Shown: positions 6,432 through 13,770, counted from the first letter of the stretch. The stretch is DNA of 13,770 nt from Candidatus Sumerlaeota bacterium (GCA_021772735.1 JAJFLK010000311.1:1-13770), one strand, 5' to 3'. The notes: a model not told the origin generated them from the letters alone. Translations and numbers: made by a program.

Positions 6432-8174
6432 ATGCTGAAACAAGTTCTGATTAATGTGGAGCCGACGGACATGCGAGTCGCCATTCTTGATGATGGCATC
6501 CTGGCCGAGCTTTTCGTCGAGGCGTTCGATGCGAATCGGACTCTCGGAAATATCTACAAAGGCACGGTCGAGGGCATCATCCCCGGCCTCAAGGCGGCTT
6601 TCGTCAACATCGGGATGGAGCGTAATGCGTTCCTCCATTTCTCCGATATTCTCCAAGAATTCGAGCTCCCCACACGGGGCCGTCCAGAGAGGCTCTCCCC
6701 GCGAGGAAACAAGGCCCAGATGGAGCGCGATGAGGCCGAAGCCGCCGAGGGCTTCGACGAAGATGAGTTTATTCCGCCCCCCGTAATGCCCGACGAGGAC
6801 GAAATCGAAGCTATCGACGAGGCCGATGACGGATCGAAACCGAAGGCCAGGGCGAAGAAAGTCAAGAAGCCGCGTCGCCCGCTACGCGTCGGCGATTCGA
6901 TCCTGGTTCAGGTAACCAAGGAGCCCCTGGGCGAGAAAGGTCCACGGGTCACGAGCTACATCTCCATCCCCGGACGATATCTGGTGCTCATGCCTTTCTC
7001 AGAACGATCCGGCGGTGTCTCGCGCAAGATCGAAAATCCCGGCGAGCGGCGTCGACTTCGCGAACTGCTGCGCAGCCTGGAAAGCGATGAAGGCTCTTTC
7101 ATTATCCGCACGGCGGGGCTCGAACAGGGCGACGATGAGATCAAAGAGGACTGCGAAGCTCTTAGGACCAAGTGGGCCGAAATCAAGAAAAGCGGCATCC
7201 GCGCTTCTTCCTCATCGTTGATTCACAACGAGCAGGAGATCTTGCTGCGCCTCGTGCGAGACACCCTGCGAAATGATATCGATGAGATCCTCATCGACTC
7301 CCAGGTTGAGATGAAAAAGCTCCTTGGGGCTTGCGAAAAAATGGCTCCGAATATGGTCGACCGGGTCCACCTGGTCGAAAGCGGCAAGAACATCTTCGAC
7401 GTTTTCAAAGTCGAGGAGCAGTTCCAGCGGGCGCTGAGGCCCAAGGTCTGGCTCAAAAGCGGCGGCTTCCTCGTTATCGACGAAACCGAAGCCATGGCGG
7501 CGATCGACGTGAACAGCGGGAAATATGTCGGCACCGGTGACCAGAACGAAGTGATCCTCAAGACCAACCTGGAGGCCTGCGAGATGGTATCGCGCCAGCT
7601 CCGCCTCCGCGATCTCGGGGGCCTGGTCGTGATCGATTTCATCGATATGACGAACCGATCCCACCAGCAGCAGGTCTTGCGAGAGTTTCGGTCTTGCCTC
7701 AAGCGCGATAACACAAAGTTCTCAATGACAGGCTTTTCCGAGTTCGGACTGGTCGAAATGACACGCAAGCGTGTCAGAAAGAGCCTATCCCACTCGATCT
7801 TTCGGATGTGCCCGTATTGCGAGGGCGCGGGCCGCGTGCTCACCCATGCACAGATTTGGAAGAAAATAAAATATTCGCTGGTCGATCAACTCCTGCAAGA
7901 CCCGAATATCGCCAGAATCGAAATCGCGGTCAATTCCATTATCAGAACTTACCTCGCAAAAGAAGTTCTTGGGGACATTCAGGCGATTGCCGCTCAGTTC
8001 GAGGTCAAGCTGGATTTCACCGGCAACCTGGATTTCCATTTGGAGCAGTTCGAGGTCCTAAACACAGACAGATCAATCGTTCAGGCCCATAACTCGAAGC
8101 CCGGAAGACGCCGCGCGCCCGCCATGAAAAAAGACCTTGAATCGGCCGAAGTTGCTCAGGATAATCCCGCTTAG
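6432..8174 (+). CDS. rng: Ribonuclease E/G family endoribonuclease
   Basis: 580 residues from ATG 6432 (MLKQVLINVE), the start that matches the family N-terminus; the frame is open further upstream (to 6264) but that extension is not family-like. The S1-type RNA-binding domain is split by a charged insertion (about 80-150), highly acidic up to 135 and then Lys/Arg-rich. The catalytic core has AIDVNSGK with D359 and VVIDFIDM with D402, spaced 43 residues as in Escherichia coli RNase E (D303/D346). CPYC supplies C460/C463 for the inter-subunit zinc link, again at the expected distance. No long C-terminal scaffold for a degradosome is present, so it is closer to RNase G in size (about 490 aa plus the insertion). 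It would cut single-stranded AU-rich RNA in mRNA turnover and rRNA processing. No obvious Shine-Dalgarno. Its stop codon lies inside a terminator-like hairpin. Confidence 0.93.
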   Translation: MLKQVLINVEPTDMRVAILDDGILAELFVEAFDANRTLGNIYKGTVEGIIPGLKAAFVNIGMERNAFLHFSDILQEFELPTRGRPERLSPRGNKAQMERDEAEAAEGFDEDEFIPPPVMPDEDEIEAIDEADDGSKPKARAKKVKKPRRPLRVGDSILVQVTKEPLGEKGPRVTSYISIPGRYLVLMPFSERSGGVSRKIENPGERRRLRELLRSLESDEGSFIIRTAGLEQGDDEIKEDCEALRTKWAEIKKSGIRASSSSLIHNEQEILLRLVRDTLRNDIDEILIDSQVEMKKLLGACEKMAPNMVDRVHLVESGKNIFDVFKVEEQFQRALRPKVWLKSGGFLVIDETEAMAAIDVNSGKYVGTGDQNEVILKTNLEACEMVSRQLRLRDLGGLVVIDFIDMTNRSHQQQVLREFRSCLKRDNTKFSMTGFSEFGLVEMTRKRVRKSLSHSIFRMCPYCEGAGRVLTHAQIWKKIKYSLVDQLLQDPNIARIEIAVNSIIRTYLAKEVLGDIQAIAAQFEVKLDFTGNLDFHLEQFEVLNTDRSIVQAHNSKPGRRRAPAMKKDLESAEVAQDNPA

Positions 8175-8192
8175 AGTTAGGCGGGTTTGTGT
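8166..8192 (+). terminator. Terminator-like hairpin overlapping the rng stop codon
   Basis: CCCGCTTA (8166-8173) pairs with TAGGCGGG (8178-8185) around GAGT, eight pairs with one T-G wobble, followed by TTTGTGT. The TAG stop codon is at 8172-8174, inside the stem, so translating ribosomes would disrupt it. Confidence 0.5.
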
Positions 8193-8261
8193 GACCGGGC
8201 CCGCTTGGCTACAGTGCATAGACTTCTTCTCCCGCAATGAAGCAGTCTCCTTTTCCTGTGG

Positions 8262-8280
8262 CATTCTAGATTTTAGAATG
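8262..8280. repeat. Short perfect hairpin in the rng 3' region
   Basis: CATTCTA (8262-8268) and TAGAATG (8274-8280) are perfect 7-bp arms around a five-base loop, between the rng end and the strong terminator at 8296. Confidence 0.6.
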
Positions 8281-8295
8281 ATGCACCCACCCCAG

Positions 8296-8332
8296 AAATC
8301 CGGGAGAGACTTATGTCTTTCCCGGATTTTTT
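8296..8332 (+). terminator. Strong intrinsic terminator, possibly bidirectional
   Basis: A 15-bp stem (8296-8310 with 8315-8329, one G-T wobble) caps with TTAT and runs into six T (8327-8332) on the plus strand. It ends the rng transcription unit and also lies 44 bp beyond the stop of the convergent dehydratase gene. On the minus strand the T-run is weaker (AAATC becomes GATTT), so the plus direction is better supported. Confidence 0.85.
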
Positions 8333-8375
8333 CGTACGTTCGTGCGCAATATTCGCGCACCGTATCCGCAATGAC

Positions 8376-9371
8376 TTAAACGCGCTGAATATCGGCGCCC
8401 AATTCGGCGTCGATGAGATGATCGACAATTTGCTCGAAGCTTGTCTGCGGAGTCCAACCGAGTTCGCGACTCGCCGCTTCAATGTTGCCGAACGTGTGCG
8501 CGCGATCGCCGCGATTGTTCAGCTTGGGATCGATTCGCAACTGCCGCTCGGGGTCGAGTCCAAGCCTGGTAAACGTCAGCCGAATCCAATCTCCGATCGT
8601 GCGCGTCCGGCCCGAGGCGAGGACGAAGTCTCCGGCCCGATCGCGCCCGCCCATCGCCGCCATGGCCTCAACCAGATCCTCGGCCCACGACCAATCACGT
8701 GTGGTCTCCAGGCTCCCGATAACCAATTCCTCTGCGCGACCGCGGCAGACCTCGGTCGCTTGACGGACGATCTTGCGCTCGACAAACGCTTCGGGCCGCC
8801 GAGGCGATGTATGATTCATCAGGTAAGCCACGGAGACGCGCAGACGGTGCTGCTCGCGATAGCACTGGCACATCTGAATCGCCGAGGCCTTGGAGACGGC
8901 GTACGGATTCGTGCATCGCAGCGGCGTGTCCGGCGTGACGCCCGTCTCTCGCGCGGCTTCGTGATCCAGGCAATCCGCCGAACCGGCGAAAACGAAATGT
9001 GCGCCGGGAACCTCGTTGCGCATCGCTTCGAGCATTCGCACGGTTCCAACGCTGTTGACATCAAACGTGCCGATCGGGTCCGCCCATGTGGCTCGCACGT
9101 TGCTTTGCGCAGCCAGGTGGTAAATCTGATCGGGACGCACGTCGGCAATCACGCTGCGGACCGCATCTCCATCGCGAAGATCGAACGCGGTGAGTTCGAG
9201 GCCGGGAATTTCCTCGGCGATGGCGCGCGCGTCTGCCAATTCCATTTCCATCACGCCGCCGGTGACGCGCATGCCCCGGCCGAGCAGCAGGCGCGCCAGG
9301 TAATAACCATCCTGGCCGGTCACACCGGTGACGAACGCATGCGGAAATGAATTGGAGCCGGGAGGTGCCAT
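8376..9371 (-). CDS. GDP-mannose 4,6-dehydratase-like SDR enzyme
   Basis: 331 residues from ATG 9371; a TTG at 9374 is in frame but less likely. It is an extended short-chain dehydrogenase with the NAD(P) loop TGVTGQDG (15-22, GxxGxxG), HLAAQSNVRATWADP (85-99), the YxxxK pair Y157/K161 in NPYAVSK, NHTSPRR (186-192) and RDWSWAEDLVEAM (225-237). These are GDP-mannose dehydratase hallmarks. The usual STSE segment that supplies catalytic Thr and Glu reads GSAD here (S131, D133), conservative substitutions that may shift activity or substrate. Expected reaction: GDP-mannose to GDP-4-keto-6-deoxy-mannose, on the way to GDP-fucose, rhamnose or perosamine. No reductase, epimerase or aminotransferase is next to it to say which. 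It is divergent from the glycosyltransferase gene, so the two may share control and contribute to a surface glycan. UDP-sugar SDRs are less likely. Confidence 0.82.
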   Translation of the reverse strand: MAPPGSNSFPHAFVTGVTGQDGYYLARLLLGRGMRVTGGVMEMELADARAIAEEIPGLELTAFDLRDGDAVRSVIADVRPDQIYHLAAQSNVRATWADPIGTFDVNSVGTVRMLEAMRNEVPGAHFVFAGSADCLDHEAARETGVTPDTPLRCTNPYAVSKASAIQMCQCYREQHRLRVSVAYLMNHTSPRRPEAFVERKIVRQATEVCRGRAEELVIGSLETTRDWSWAEDLVEAMAAMGGRDRAGDFVLASGRTRTIGDWIRLTFTRLGLDPERQLRIDPKLNNRGDRAHTFGNIEAASRELGWTPQTSFEQIVDHLIDAELGADIQRV

Positions 9372-9591
9372 CAAGGTGTGCCTGCGGAATCATGCCGAAT
9401 GTCCAGTATACCACCAGTTCGGCCGGACGCATCACAAAACGCGAACTCGCGACTCCGGCGCGAAGCCCTTGACGACGCCCAAACGTGCTGGAACGCTTAG
9501 TGGGCCAGCCCGAACCCGCGCATGTGACGCCCGAGTCGTGATGCAGGGCTCTCCGGAGACCGGGCACCCGACTCGACGAAGAACCCCTCCT

Positions 9592-10821
9592 ATGGATTCA
9601 CGAACTCACTCAGCCCTGGTCTCAGCCCCGGCGTCGGCCGTCATAGGATACGACGCGTCGGTTGCCCTCGGGCCCAGATCCGGTATCGGCGAGTATACGG
9701 CACAACTGCTGACCGCCATGGCCCCTCAACTGCCCGAAGCATGGCAGATGCGCGTGCTGGTCAATTCGTTTCGGCCCATCGAGTTGCCTGAACACGATGG
9801 CTGGACTCACGCCGAGAATCTTTCGATACACCGAGGCCGCATCCCGGGCCGGGTTCTGCTGAGCGCATGGCGCTTGATCGGCCGGCCGAAAATCGAATCC
9901 GTAATGGGGCCGATCGATCTCTTTCATTCCCCGGCCAGCTACCTGGCGCCGTCGCGCCGGGCGGCAACGATCATCACGGTTCACGACCTGTTCTTTCTTA
10001 GCGAGACCGGAGACCTCGACGCGTACGGCGGGGCTTACTTCAAGAAAACGTTTCCCGGCGGCCTCAAGAAATGCGCGAAGATCATTGCCGATTCGGAATT
10101 CACGCGAGGCGGATTGATCGATCACTTCGGACTCGATCCGTCGAGTATCGCGGTCGTCCATCTCGGCGTGGATCACGAGCGATTCGCTCCCGAGCCGCGC
10201 CCGGACGACGCGGATCGAATCGAGGCGATCACACACGGCGAGGCTTACCTGCTTTGCGTCTCGACCGTCGGACCGAAGCGAAAAAATCTGCCGGCCCTCA
10301 TCGAGGCCTACGCCCGCGCGCGCGCCCGGCATGCCGATCTGCCCCGGCTGGTGATCGCTGGGAAGGTCGATCCCGAACGCGCTGATACCGAGCTGAGGGC
10401 GAAGATCGATTCATGCCACTTGGGCGCGCGAGTCAGCCTGGTGGGTTACGTCTCATCGCGCGATCTGCCGGCCCTTTATCGCGGAGCCCGGGCCGCCCTG
10501 ATCCCCTCGCTGACCGAAGGCTTCGGCCTGACGGCTCTCGAAGCGATGGCCGGCGGAGTGCCGCTCGCCGCAGCGCGTTCCGGTTCTCTGCCTGAAGTCT
10601 GCGGCGAGGCGGCCTTACTTTTCGATGCGAAAGGGAGGAATGACATGGTGGACAGCGAAGCGATGGCCCATGCGATCGGGCGTATTGCAGGTGAAGAGCG
10701 CCTGCGGCAGCGGCTTCGCAGCGCCGGCCTCGAACGGGCGCGCACTTTCACTTGGAAGGCGACGGCAAAAAGCACGTTGGATGTTTATGCCGAGATCCTC
10801 GACGGCAAACGCACGTCGTGA
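9592..10821 (+). CDS. Glycosyltransferase family 4-type (GT-B fold)
   Basis: 409 residues from ATG 9592 (MDSRTHSALV). An earlier ATG at 9541 and a long upstream frame to 9328 are in phase, but the upstream part overlaps the divergent dehydratase gene and is not family-like. The N-terminal domain has ALGPRSGIGEY (26-35), then DLFHSPASY (109-117), TVHDLFFL (129-136), ADSEFTRGGL (166-175) and VVHLGVD (188-194). The nucleotide-binding half has VSTVGPKRKN (223-232) and PSLTEGFGLTALEAMAGGVP, with E309 and E317 in the E-x7-E motif typical of GT4 enzymes. It would transfer a sugar, possibly a mannose or rhamnose-type residue from a GDP-sugar, to a glycan in the cytoplasm or at the inner membrane face. 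No membrane segment is visible. Divergence from a GDP-mannose dehydratase-like gene suggests a linked glycan function. No clear Shine-Dalgarno. Confidence 0.88.
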   Translation: MDSRTHSALVSAPASAVIGYDASVALGPRSGIGEYTAQLLTAMAPQLPEAWQMRVLVNSFRPIELPEHDGWTHAENLSIHRGRIPGRVLLSAWRLIGRPKIESVMGPIDLFHSPASYLAPSRRAATIITVHDLFFLSETGDLDAYGGAYFKKTFPGGLKKCAKIIADSEFTRGGLIDHFGLDPSSIAVVHLGVDHERFAPEPRPDDADRIEAITHGEAYLLCVSTVGPKRKNLPALIEAYARARARHADLPRLVIAGKVDPERADTELRAKIDSCHLGARVSLVGYVSSRDLPALYRGARAALIPSLTEGFGLTALEAMAGGVPLAAARSGSLPEVCGEAALLFDAKGRNDMVDSEAMAHAIGRIAGEERLRQRLRSAGLERARTFTWKATAKSTLDVYAEILDGKRTS

Positions 10822-10958
10822 AGCCCACAAAGGCCACTTGAAACCTGCGGCCCGATTCGCCTTGAACCGACATTTTTTTCGAATTGGAAGATGAATCGTA
10901 ACAGGCGATATACGGGGGCCCGAGTCAGACGCGCGCCGGCCTTTTCCCCACCTCGAAC

Positions 10959-12155
10959 CTAATGATCATCGTGGCCGGAGTGATCCCCGTGACCCGAAGC
11001 CGGACCGTCTTCATTCGCCAGTCGCTGGAGCTCGGCATGCCTATCTTCGCGAGTATCCAGTTTTTTGTCGTCCCGCTTCTCGGCCGCTTCGAGTTTCTCT
11101 GCGTAGCGAATCTCTTCGATCGAGAGGCGCTTGGCCGCAACGACGAAGTCGGCTCGATTTACGATCTCCGCAACATCGGCAAGCAATTCCTCGGACTCAT
11201 ACGGCTTGGCGATAAAGGCCGTCGCCCCGAGTTTCATCACGTAATCGCGATCTCGCCTCGAAGCCTTGGCCGTCACGACGATGATGGGCAGATTTCGATA
11301 CGCGATATTTTGACGCAATGATTTTAGAAATTGAAAGCCATTCATCCTTGGCATCATCAGATCGACCAGCACGAGATCGGGCTGGTATTTGACAACACGC
11401 TCGACGGCCGCCAGCCCGTCAACTGCGGTTATGACCTCATAATCGGCCTGGGCCAGTATCGCACCCAGGAGTTCGCGCGCGTCATCTTCGTTCTCGACGG
11501 CCATCACGCGAACAGGGCCCGACGCGGCTTTGTCGCTGGCGCGTGAGCTCTGCGAATCTTCGTAATCCGGCTCGACGAACTGAAGTTCCAGCTCCTCGTC
11601 CGAGACCAGCTCGGGCGTCACCTGAATCGGATCGGCATGGGCGGTCTTGGGCTTGGCGGTCGCCGAAGACCGCGCGGGGTCCGAGGGCGAAAGTCGGCTC
11701 AGCGGAGGCGTGGCGTCTTCGCCATCGCGCTCGCGCAGGTCGCGCAGCTCCTCGATCGTGTATTGCTTTTCCCGGACCTCAATCTTCTCGTGCTCGATCG
11801 TGAATTCAATATTCTTCAAGATCCGAAGTGGGTCGATCGGCTTGGTCAGATACAAATTCGCGCCGGATTTATACCCCTTCGTGATCTCGGCCTTGGCCGC
11901 GTGGCCGGAGAGAAAGATCACCGGCATGGCGCGAAACCGCTCGTGCTTGCGAATCACTCGGCACAGCTCGAAGCCGTCCATCAGAGGCATTTCGTAATCG
12001 ATAACCGCGAGGTCGGGCTCGCCTGTCTCCAGATGATGGAGCGCGTCCAGACCATCCACGGCCTGAATCACTTCAAACTTATCCCGGATCGTCTCACCGA
12101 CGACCGCAAGGATGTCCACATCGTCGTCGACCAGTAGAATTCGATGAACCGCCAT
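10959..12155 (-). CDS. Double receiver-domain response regulator
   Basis: 398 residues from ATG 12155 (MAVHRILLVDDDVDIL), preceded by GAGG-containing purine runs; an in-frame start at 12218 adds nothing recognisable. Receiver 1 spans about 3-125: DDD at 10-12, phosphoacceptor D53 in AVIDYEMPLMDG, S83, and K105 in LTKP. A charged and Ser/Ala-rich linker (about 126-212) follows, with an acidic patch DEELELQF. Receiver 2 spans about 214-335: D265 in LVLVDLMMPRMNG, T295 in VTAKA and K317 in AKPYE. Its acid pocket reads E221-N222 where CheY has two Asp, so Mg2+ binding may be altered. The tail (about 336-398) is charged and ends in a His/Asp-rich GHGDHSGHDDH stretch. No DNA-binding, GGDEF, HD or kinase domain is present, so output is probably by protein-protein contact. 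No histidine kinase is nearby. It is divergent from the dipeptide epimerase gene. Confidence 0.88.
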   Translation of the reverse strand: MAVHRILLVDDDVDILAVVGETIRDKFEVIQAVDGLDALHHLETGEPDLAVIDYEMPLMDGFELCRVIRKHERFRAMPVIFLSGHAAKAEITKGYKSGANLYLTKPIDPLRILKNIEFTIEHEKIEVREKQYTIEELRDLRERDGEDATPPLSRLSPSDPARSSATAKPKTAHADPIQVTPELVSDEELELQFVEPDYEDSQSSRASDKAASGPVRVMAVENEDDARELLGAILAQADYEVITAVDGLAAVERVVKYQPDLVLVDLMMPRMNGFQFLKSLRQNIAYRNLPIIVVTAKASRRDRDYVMKLGATAFIAKPYESEELLADVAEIVNRADFVVAAKRLSIEEIRYAEKLEAAEKRDDKKLDTREDRHAELQRLANEDGPASGHGDHSGHDDH

Positions 12156-12389
12156 CGCCTCGCATCCTCGTCCGAGATTCGGGCAGCGCGGACGCAACCC
12201 ACGCGCATGCAACATCATTCACTTCGGGACCGAGTTTACGCTGTCCGAGCGCCGTCCGCAACAGAGCTTTCCGCCCACCTCCGATCTCCCGGGCGCCGGC
12301 TCTCCAATCCGCCGGGTTGCCAAGCCGCCGCCGATTCGCTTCAATTTGGCTCCGCTCGGGTCTGGAACGCCCAGAAAGATGACGATGTT
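12156..12389. other. Divergent gap between response regulator and epimerase genes
   Basis: This 234-bp gap should hold both promoters. I see no convincing -35/-10 pair, dyad or repeat. The GTG start at 12390 is overlapped by a four-codon frame (12379-12393), which I treat as accidental. Confidence 0.4.
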
Positions 12390-13415
12390 GTGAATCTATC
12401 CCTTCTCGATTTCGATCTCCGGTTGCGCCACACATTCACGATCTCGCGCAATTCGCAGGATGTCGCGCCGGTGCTGGTCGCCGTCCTCGAGCACGATGGC
12501 CTCGTCGGATACGGCGAGTGCTCGCCAAGCGGCTTCTACAACGAATCTCGGGAGACGGCCCGCGCGGCGCTCGCCGAGCTCGAACCCTGGCTGATCGAGC
12601 AGGACCCGGTGCCGTTTCGCGCCCTGCTGGCCGAGGCCGCCGAGCGACTGGGCGAAAATCGCGCGGCTCTTTGCGCTCTGGACCTCGCCGTGCATGATCT
12701 GGCCGGCAAGAGGCTCGGCGTGCCGCTGCACACGTTGTTCGGCCTGCGCGCCGCTCCGATCCCGCCGACGACCTACACGATCGGTCTGGGCTCGATCGAC
12801 GAGATGACGGCGAAGCTGCGCGAGCGTCCGGATCACCCGGTTTACAAGATCAAGCTCGGCGCCGGCGCCGCCGAGGACGACCTGGCAATCATCGCCGCCT
12901 TGCGCCGCGAGACCGACGCGCCGTTCCGCGTCGATGCCAACTGCGGCTGGGAGCCGGAGCAGACCATCGAAATCTCAAAGGAGCTCAAGCGCCTCGGCGT
13001 CGAGTTCATCGAGCAGCCATTGGCGCCCGAGCGCCTCGAAGAGATGGAAGAGGTTTATTGGAAGAGCGCGATTCCGATCATCGCCGACGAGAACAGCCGC
13101 GTGCCGGGCGACGTGCCGCGTCTCGCCGGGCGGTTCCACGGGTTCAATATCAAGCTGGTCAAATGCGGCGGGCTTGCCCCCGCGATGCGGATGATCGAGC
13201 TGGGCCGCGCGCTGAACATGAAGCTGATGATCGGCTGCATGATCGAATCGTCGAATTGCTGCACGGCCGCCGCGCACCTGGGCTCGCTCGTGGATTATCT
13301 GGATTTGGACGGGCCGCTCCTGATCGAGAACGATCCGTTCACCGGCATGCGAGTGGATCAGGGAAGGATCGAGCTGCCCGAAGGGCCGGGCCTTGGGGTT
13401 GAGCTAAATCCATGA
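12390..13415 (+). CDS. Dipeptide epimerase (enolase superfamily), L-Ala-D/L-Glu type
   Basis: 341 residues from GTG 12390 (VNLSLLDFDLRLRHTF), the family's usual length and N-terminus. A longer in-frame start at 12144 would overlap the divergent response regulator gene. The capping domain precedes a TIM-barrel with the full muconate-lactonizing-enzyme active site: KIK (K153/K155) in VYKIKLGA, D182 in DANCGW, E208 in EQPL, D233 in ADEN and K255 in NIKLVKCGG. The MIGCMIESS segment and YLDLDGPLL (D305, D307), which anchors the dipeptide amino group, are characteristic of L-Ala-D/L-Glu epimerases. It probably inverts the C-terminal residue of a dipeptide released in peptidoglycan recycling. Other dipeptide specificities occur in the family, so the exact substrate is open. 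No murein-recycling neighbours are in the window. No obvious Shine-Dalgarno. Confidence 0.9.
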   Translation: MNLSLLDFDLRLRHTFTISRNSQDVAPVLVAVLEHDGLVGYGECSPSGFYNESRETARAALAELEPWLIEQDPVPFRALLAEAAERLGENRAALCALDLAVHDLAGKRLGVPLHTLFGLRAAPIPPTTYTIGLGSIDEMTAKLRERPDHPVYKIKLGAGAAEDDLAIIAALRRETDAPFRVDANCGWEPEQTIEISKELKRLGVEFIEQPLAPERLEEMEEVYWKSAIPIIADENSRVPGDVPRLAGRFHGFNIKLVKCGGLAPAMRMIELGRALNMKLMIGCMIESSNCCTAAAHLGSLVDYLDLDGPLLIENDPFTGMRVDQGRIELPEGPGLGVELNP

Positions 13416-13440
13416 GGATTGGTTTCGGGAAGAGAAGAGA

Positions 13441-13594
13441 AACCACAGATTACACAGATTTCACACATTGCTCGGAATGGGAGCGGTTAGTGGACGCCCA
13501 GGGAGCGCAGGGCCGTGAGAGAGCGGAAGACGGGGGATCAGAATCCGCCGGATCGGCTCAAGGCTAATCTGTGAAATCTGTGTAATCTGTGGTT
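13441..13594. repeat. Small inverted-repeat element (MITE-like)
   Basis: The 29-bp ends, 13441-13469 and 13566-13594, are inverted copies matching at 28 of 29 positions. Each end is three degenerate copies of a 9-bp unit (AATCTGTGN on the right). The 96-bp interior carries no open frame of note. Outward-flanking purine-rich bases (13428-13440) also partly match the complement of 13595-13608. Size and structure suit a non-autonomous element or a large hairpin. No target-site duplication could be identified with confidence. Confidence 0.75.
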
Positions 13595-13629
13595 CTCCGC
13601 TCTTCTTCACCACAACGGCACAAAGCGTA

Positions 13630-13770
13630 ATCGGGTAGGAGGGGGGATTGCTCCCCCCGTCCTCCCACACCACCGTACGTACGGTTCCGTATACGGCGGT
13701 TCATGATTGACCTTGCCGAGCCAGATGCATGTCCAGCAGGCTCGCGAGTCCCAAGGTATCAAAGTAGCGT
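13630..13770 (-). mobile_element. 3' end of a group II intron (continues past the right edge)
   Basis: Reading the minus strand, a domain V fold occupies 13669-13700: a 10-bp lower stem (13691-13700 with 13669-13678, two G-U wobbles), a two-base AC bulge (13679-13680), a short upper stem (13688-13690 with 13681-13683) and a four-base loop. Domain VI follows (13633-13666): GGG/CCC, AGGA/UCCU and GGGGGG/CCCCCC stems, a six-base loop and a bulged A at 13636 as the candidate branch point. The intron probably ends in ...CGAU at 13630. The reverse-transcriptase C-terminus lies just upstream and its stop codon touches domain V. The 5' part, including domains I-IV, is outside the window. Its 3' exon begins about 36 bp from the small inverted-repeat element. 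Confidence 0.85.
13701..13769 (-). CDS. Group II intron reverse transcriptase/maturase, C-terminal end only
   Basis: Only the last 22 codons are visible (RYFDTLGLASLLD, then MHLARQGQS, then TGA at 13703-13701). The short ending and its position, one base away from domain V, match intron-encoded proteins of the reverse transcriptase/maturase family. The catalytic domains are beyond the right edge, so activity cannot be judged. Confidence 0.7.
   Translation of the reverse strand, partial: RYFDTLGLASLLDMHLARQGQS

Noticed and set aside
8313..9350. 345-codon plus-strand frame opposite the dehydratase gene
   Set aside because: It begins inside the intrinsic terminator stem, and the opposite strand has full SDR motifs.
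10822..10958. Terminator between the glycosyltransferase and response regulator genes
   Set aside because: A seven-T run exists (10873-10879), but I could not find a convincing stem before it.
1..13770. tRNA, rRNA, CRISPR array or a defence-type gene cluster
   Set aside because: I found no cloverleaf-like sequence, regularly spaced repeats or defence-family proteins.

Overview
The window is GC-rich chromosomal DNA from a free-living bacterium. It has short, mostly non-operonic transcription units in alternating directions. Gene content (GC-rich tandem GNAT, GST-type YjbQ, double-receiver protein, dispersed CACAGATTA-type repeats) is compatible with a planctomycete or related environmental lineage. 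That placement is a guess; nothing here proves the taxon.

Layout, left to right. (1) 1-2480 is a zinc-uptake locus. A ZnuC-like ABC ATPase runs off the left edge and overlaps by 4 nt with a ZnuA-like zinc-binding lipoprotein/periplasmic protein. Both are on the minus strand and diverge from a Fur/Zur-family repressor. A dyad that closely resembles a Fur-family box lies between them. (2) 2543-2628 is a head-to-head pair of REP-like hairpins with a compensatory base change. (3) 2665-4021 holds a two-domain GNAT acetyltransferase converging on a YjbQ-family protein. (4) 4145-4828 encodes an unrecognised secreted protein with a clean signal peptide and Shine-Dalgarno sequence. (5) 4948-5946 is a DnaJ/CbpA-type co-chaperone. 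(6) 5947-6431 is a long divergent leader region, followed by an RNase E/G gene (6432-8174) and a hairpin-rich 3' region ending in a strong intrinsic terminator. (7) 8376-10821 has a GDP-mannose 4,6-dehydratase-like enzyme and a family-4-type glycosyltransferase, divergent, suggesting a surface-glycan function. (8) 10959-12155 is a protein with two receiver domains, and 12390-13415 is a dipeptide epimerase of the enolase superfamily. (9) 13441-13770 is mobile DNA: a small inverted-repeat element, then the 3' end of a group II intron on the minus strand (domains V and VI, plus the last 22 codons of its reverse transcriptase) that continues past the right edge.

The best-supported functional unit is the zinc locus: the repressor probably senses zinc and controls the transporter, and perhaps itself, from the shared operator. 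The least ordinary parts are the REP-like twin hairpin, the intron/repeat junction at the right edge, the unknown secreted protein and the hairpin cluster after the RNase gene. I did not find a clearly new multi-gene system.
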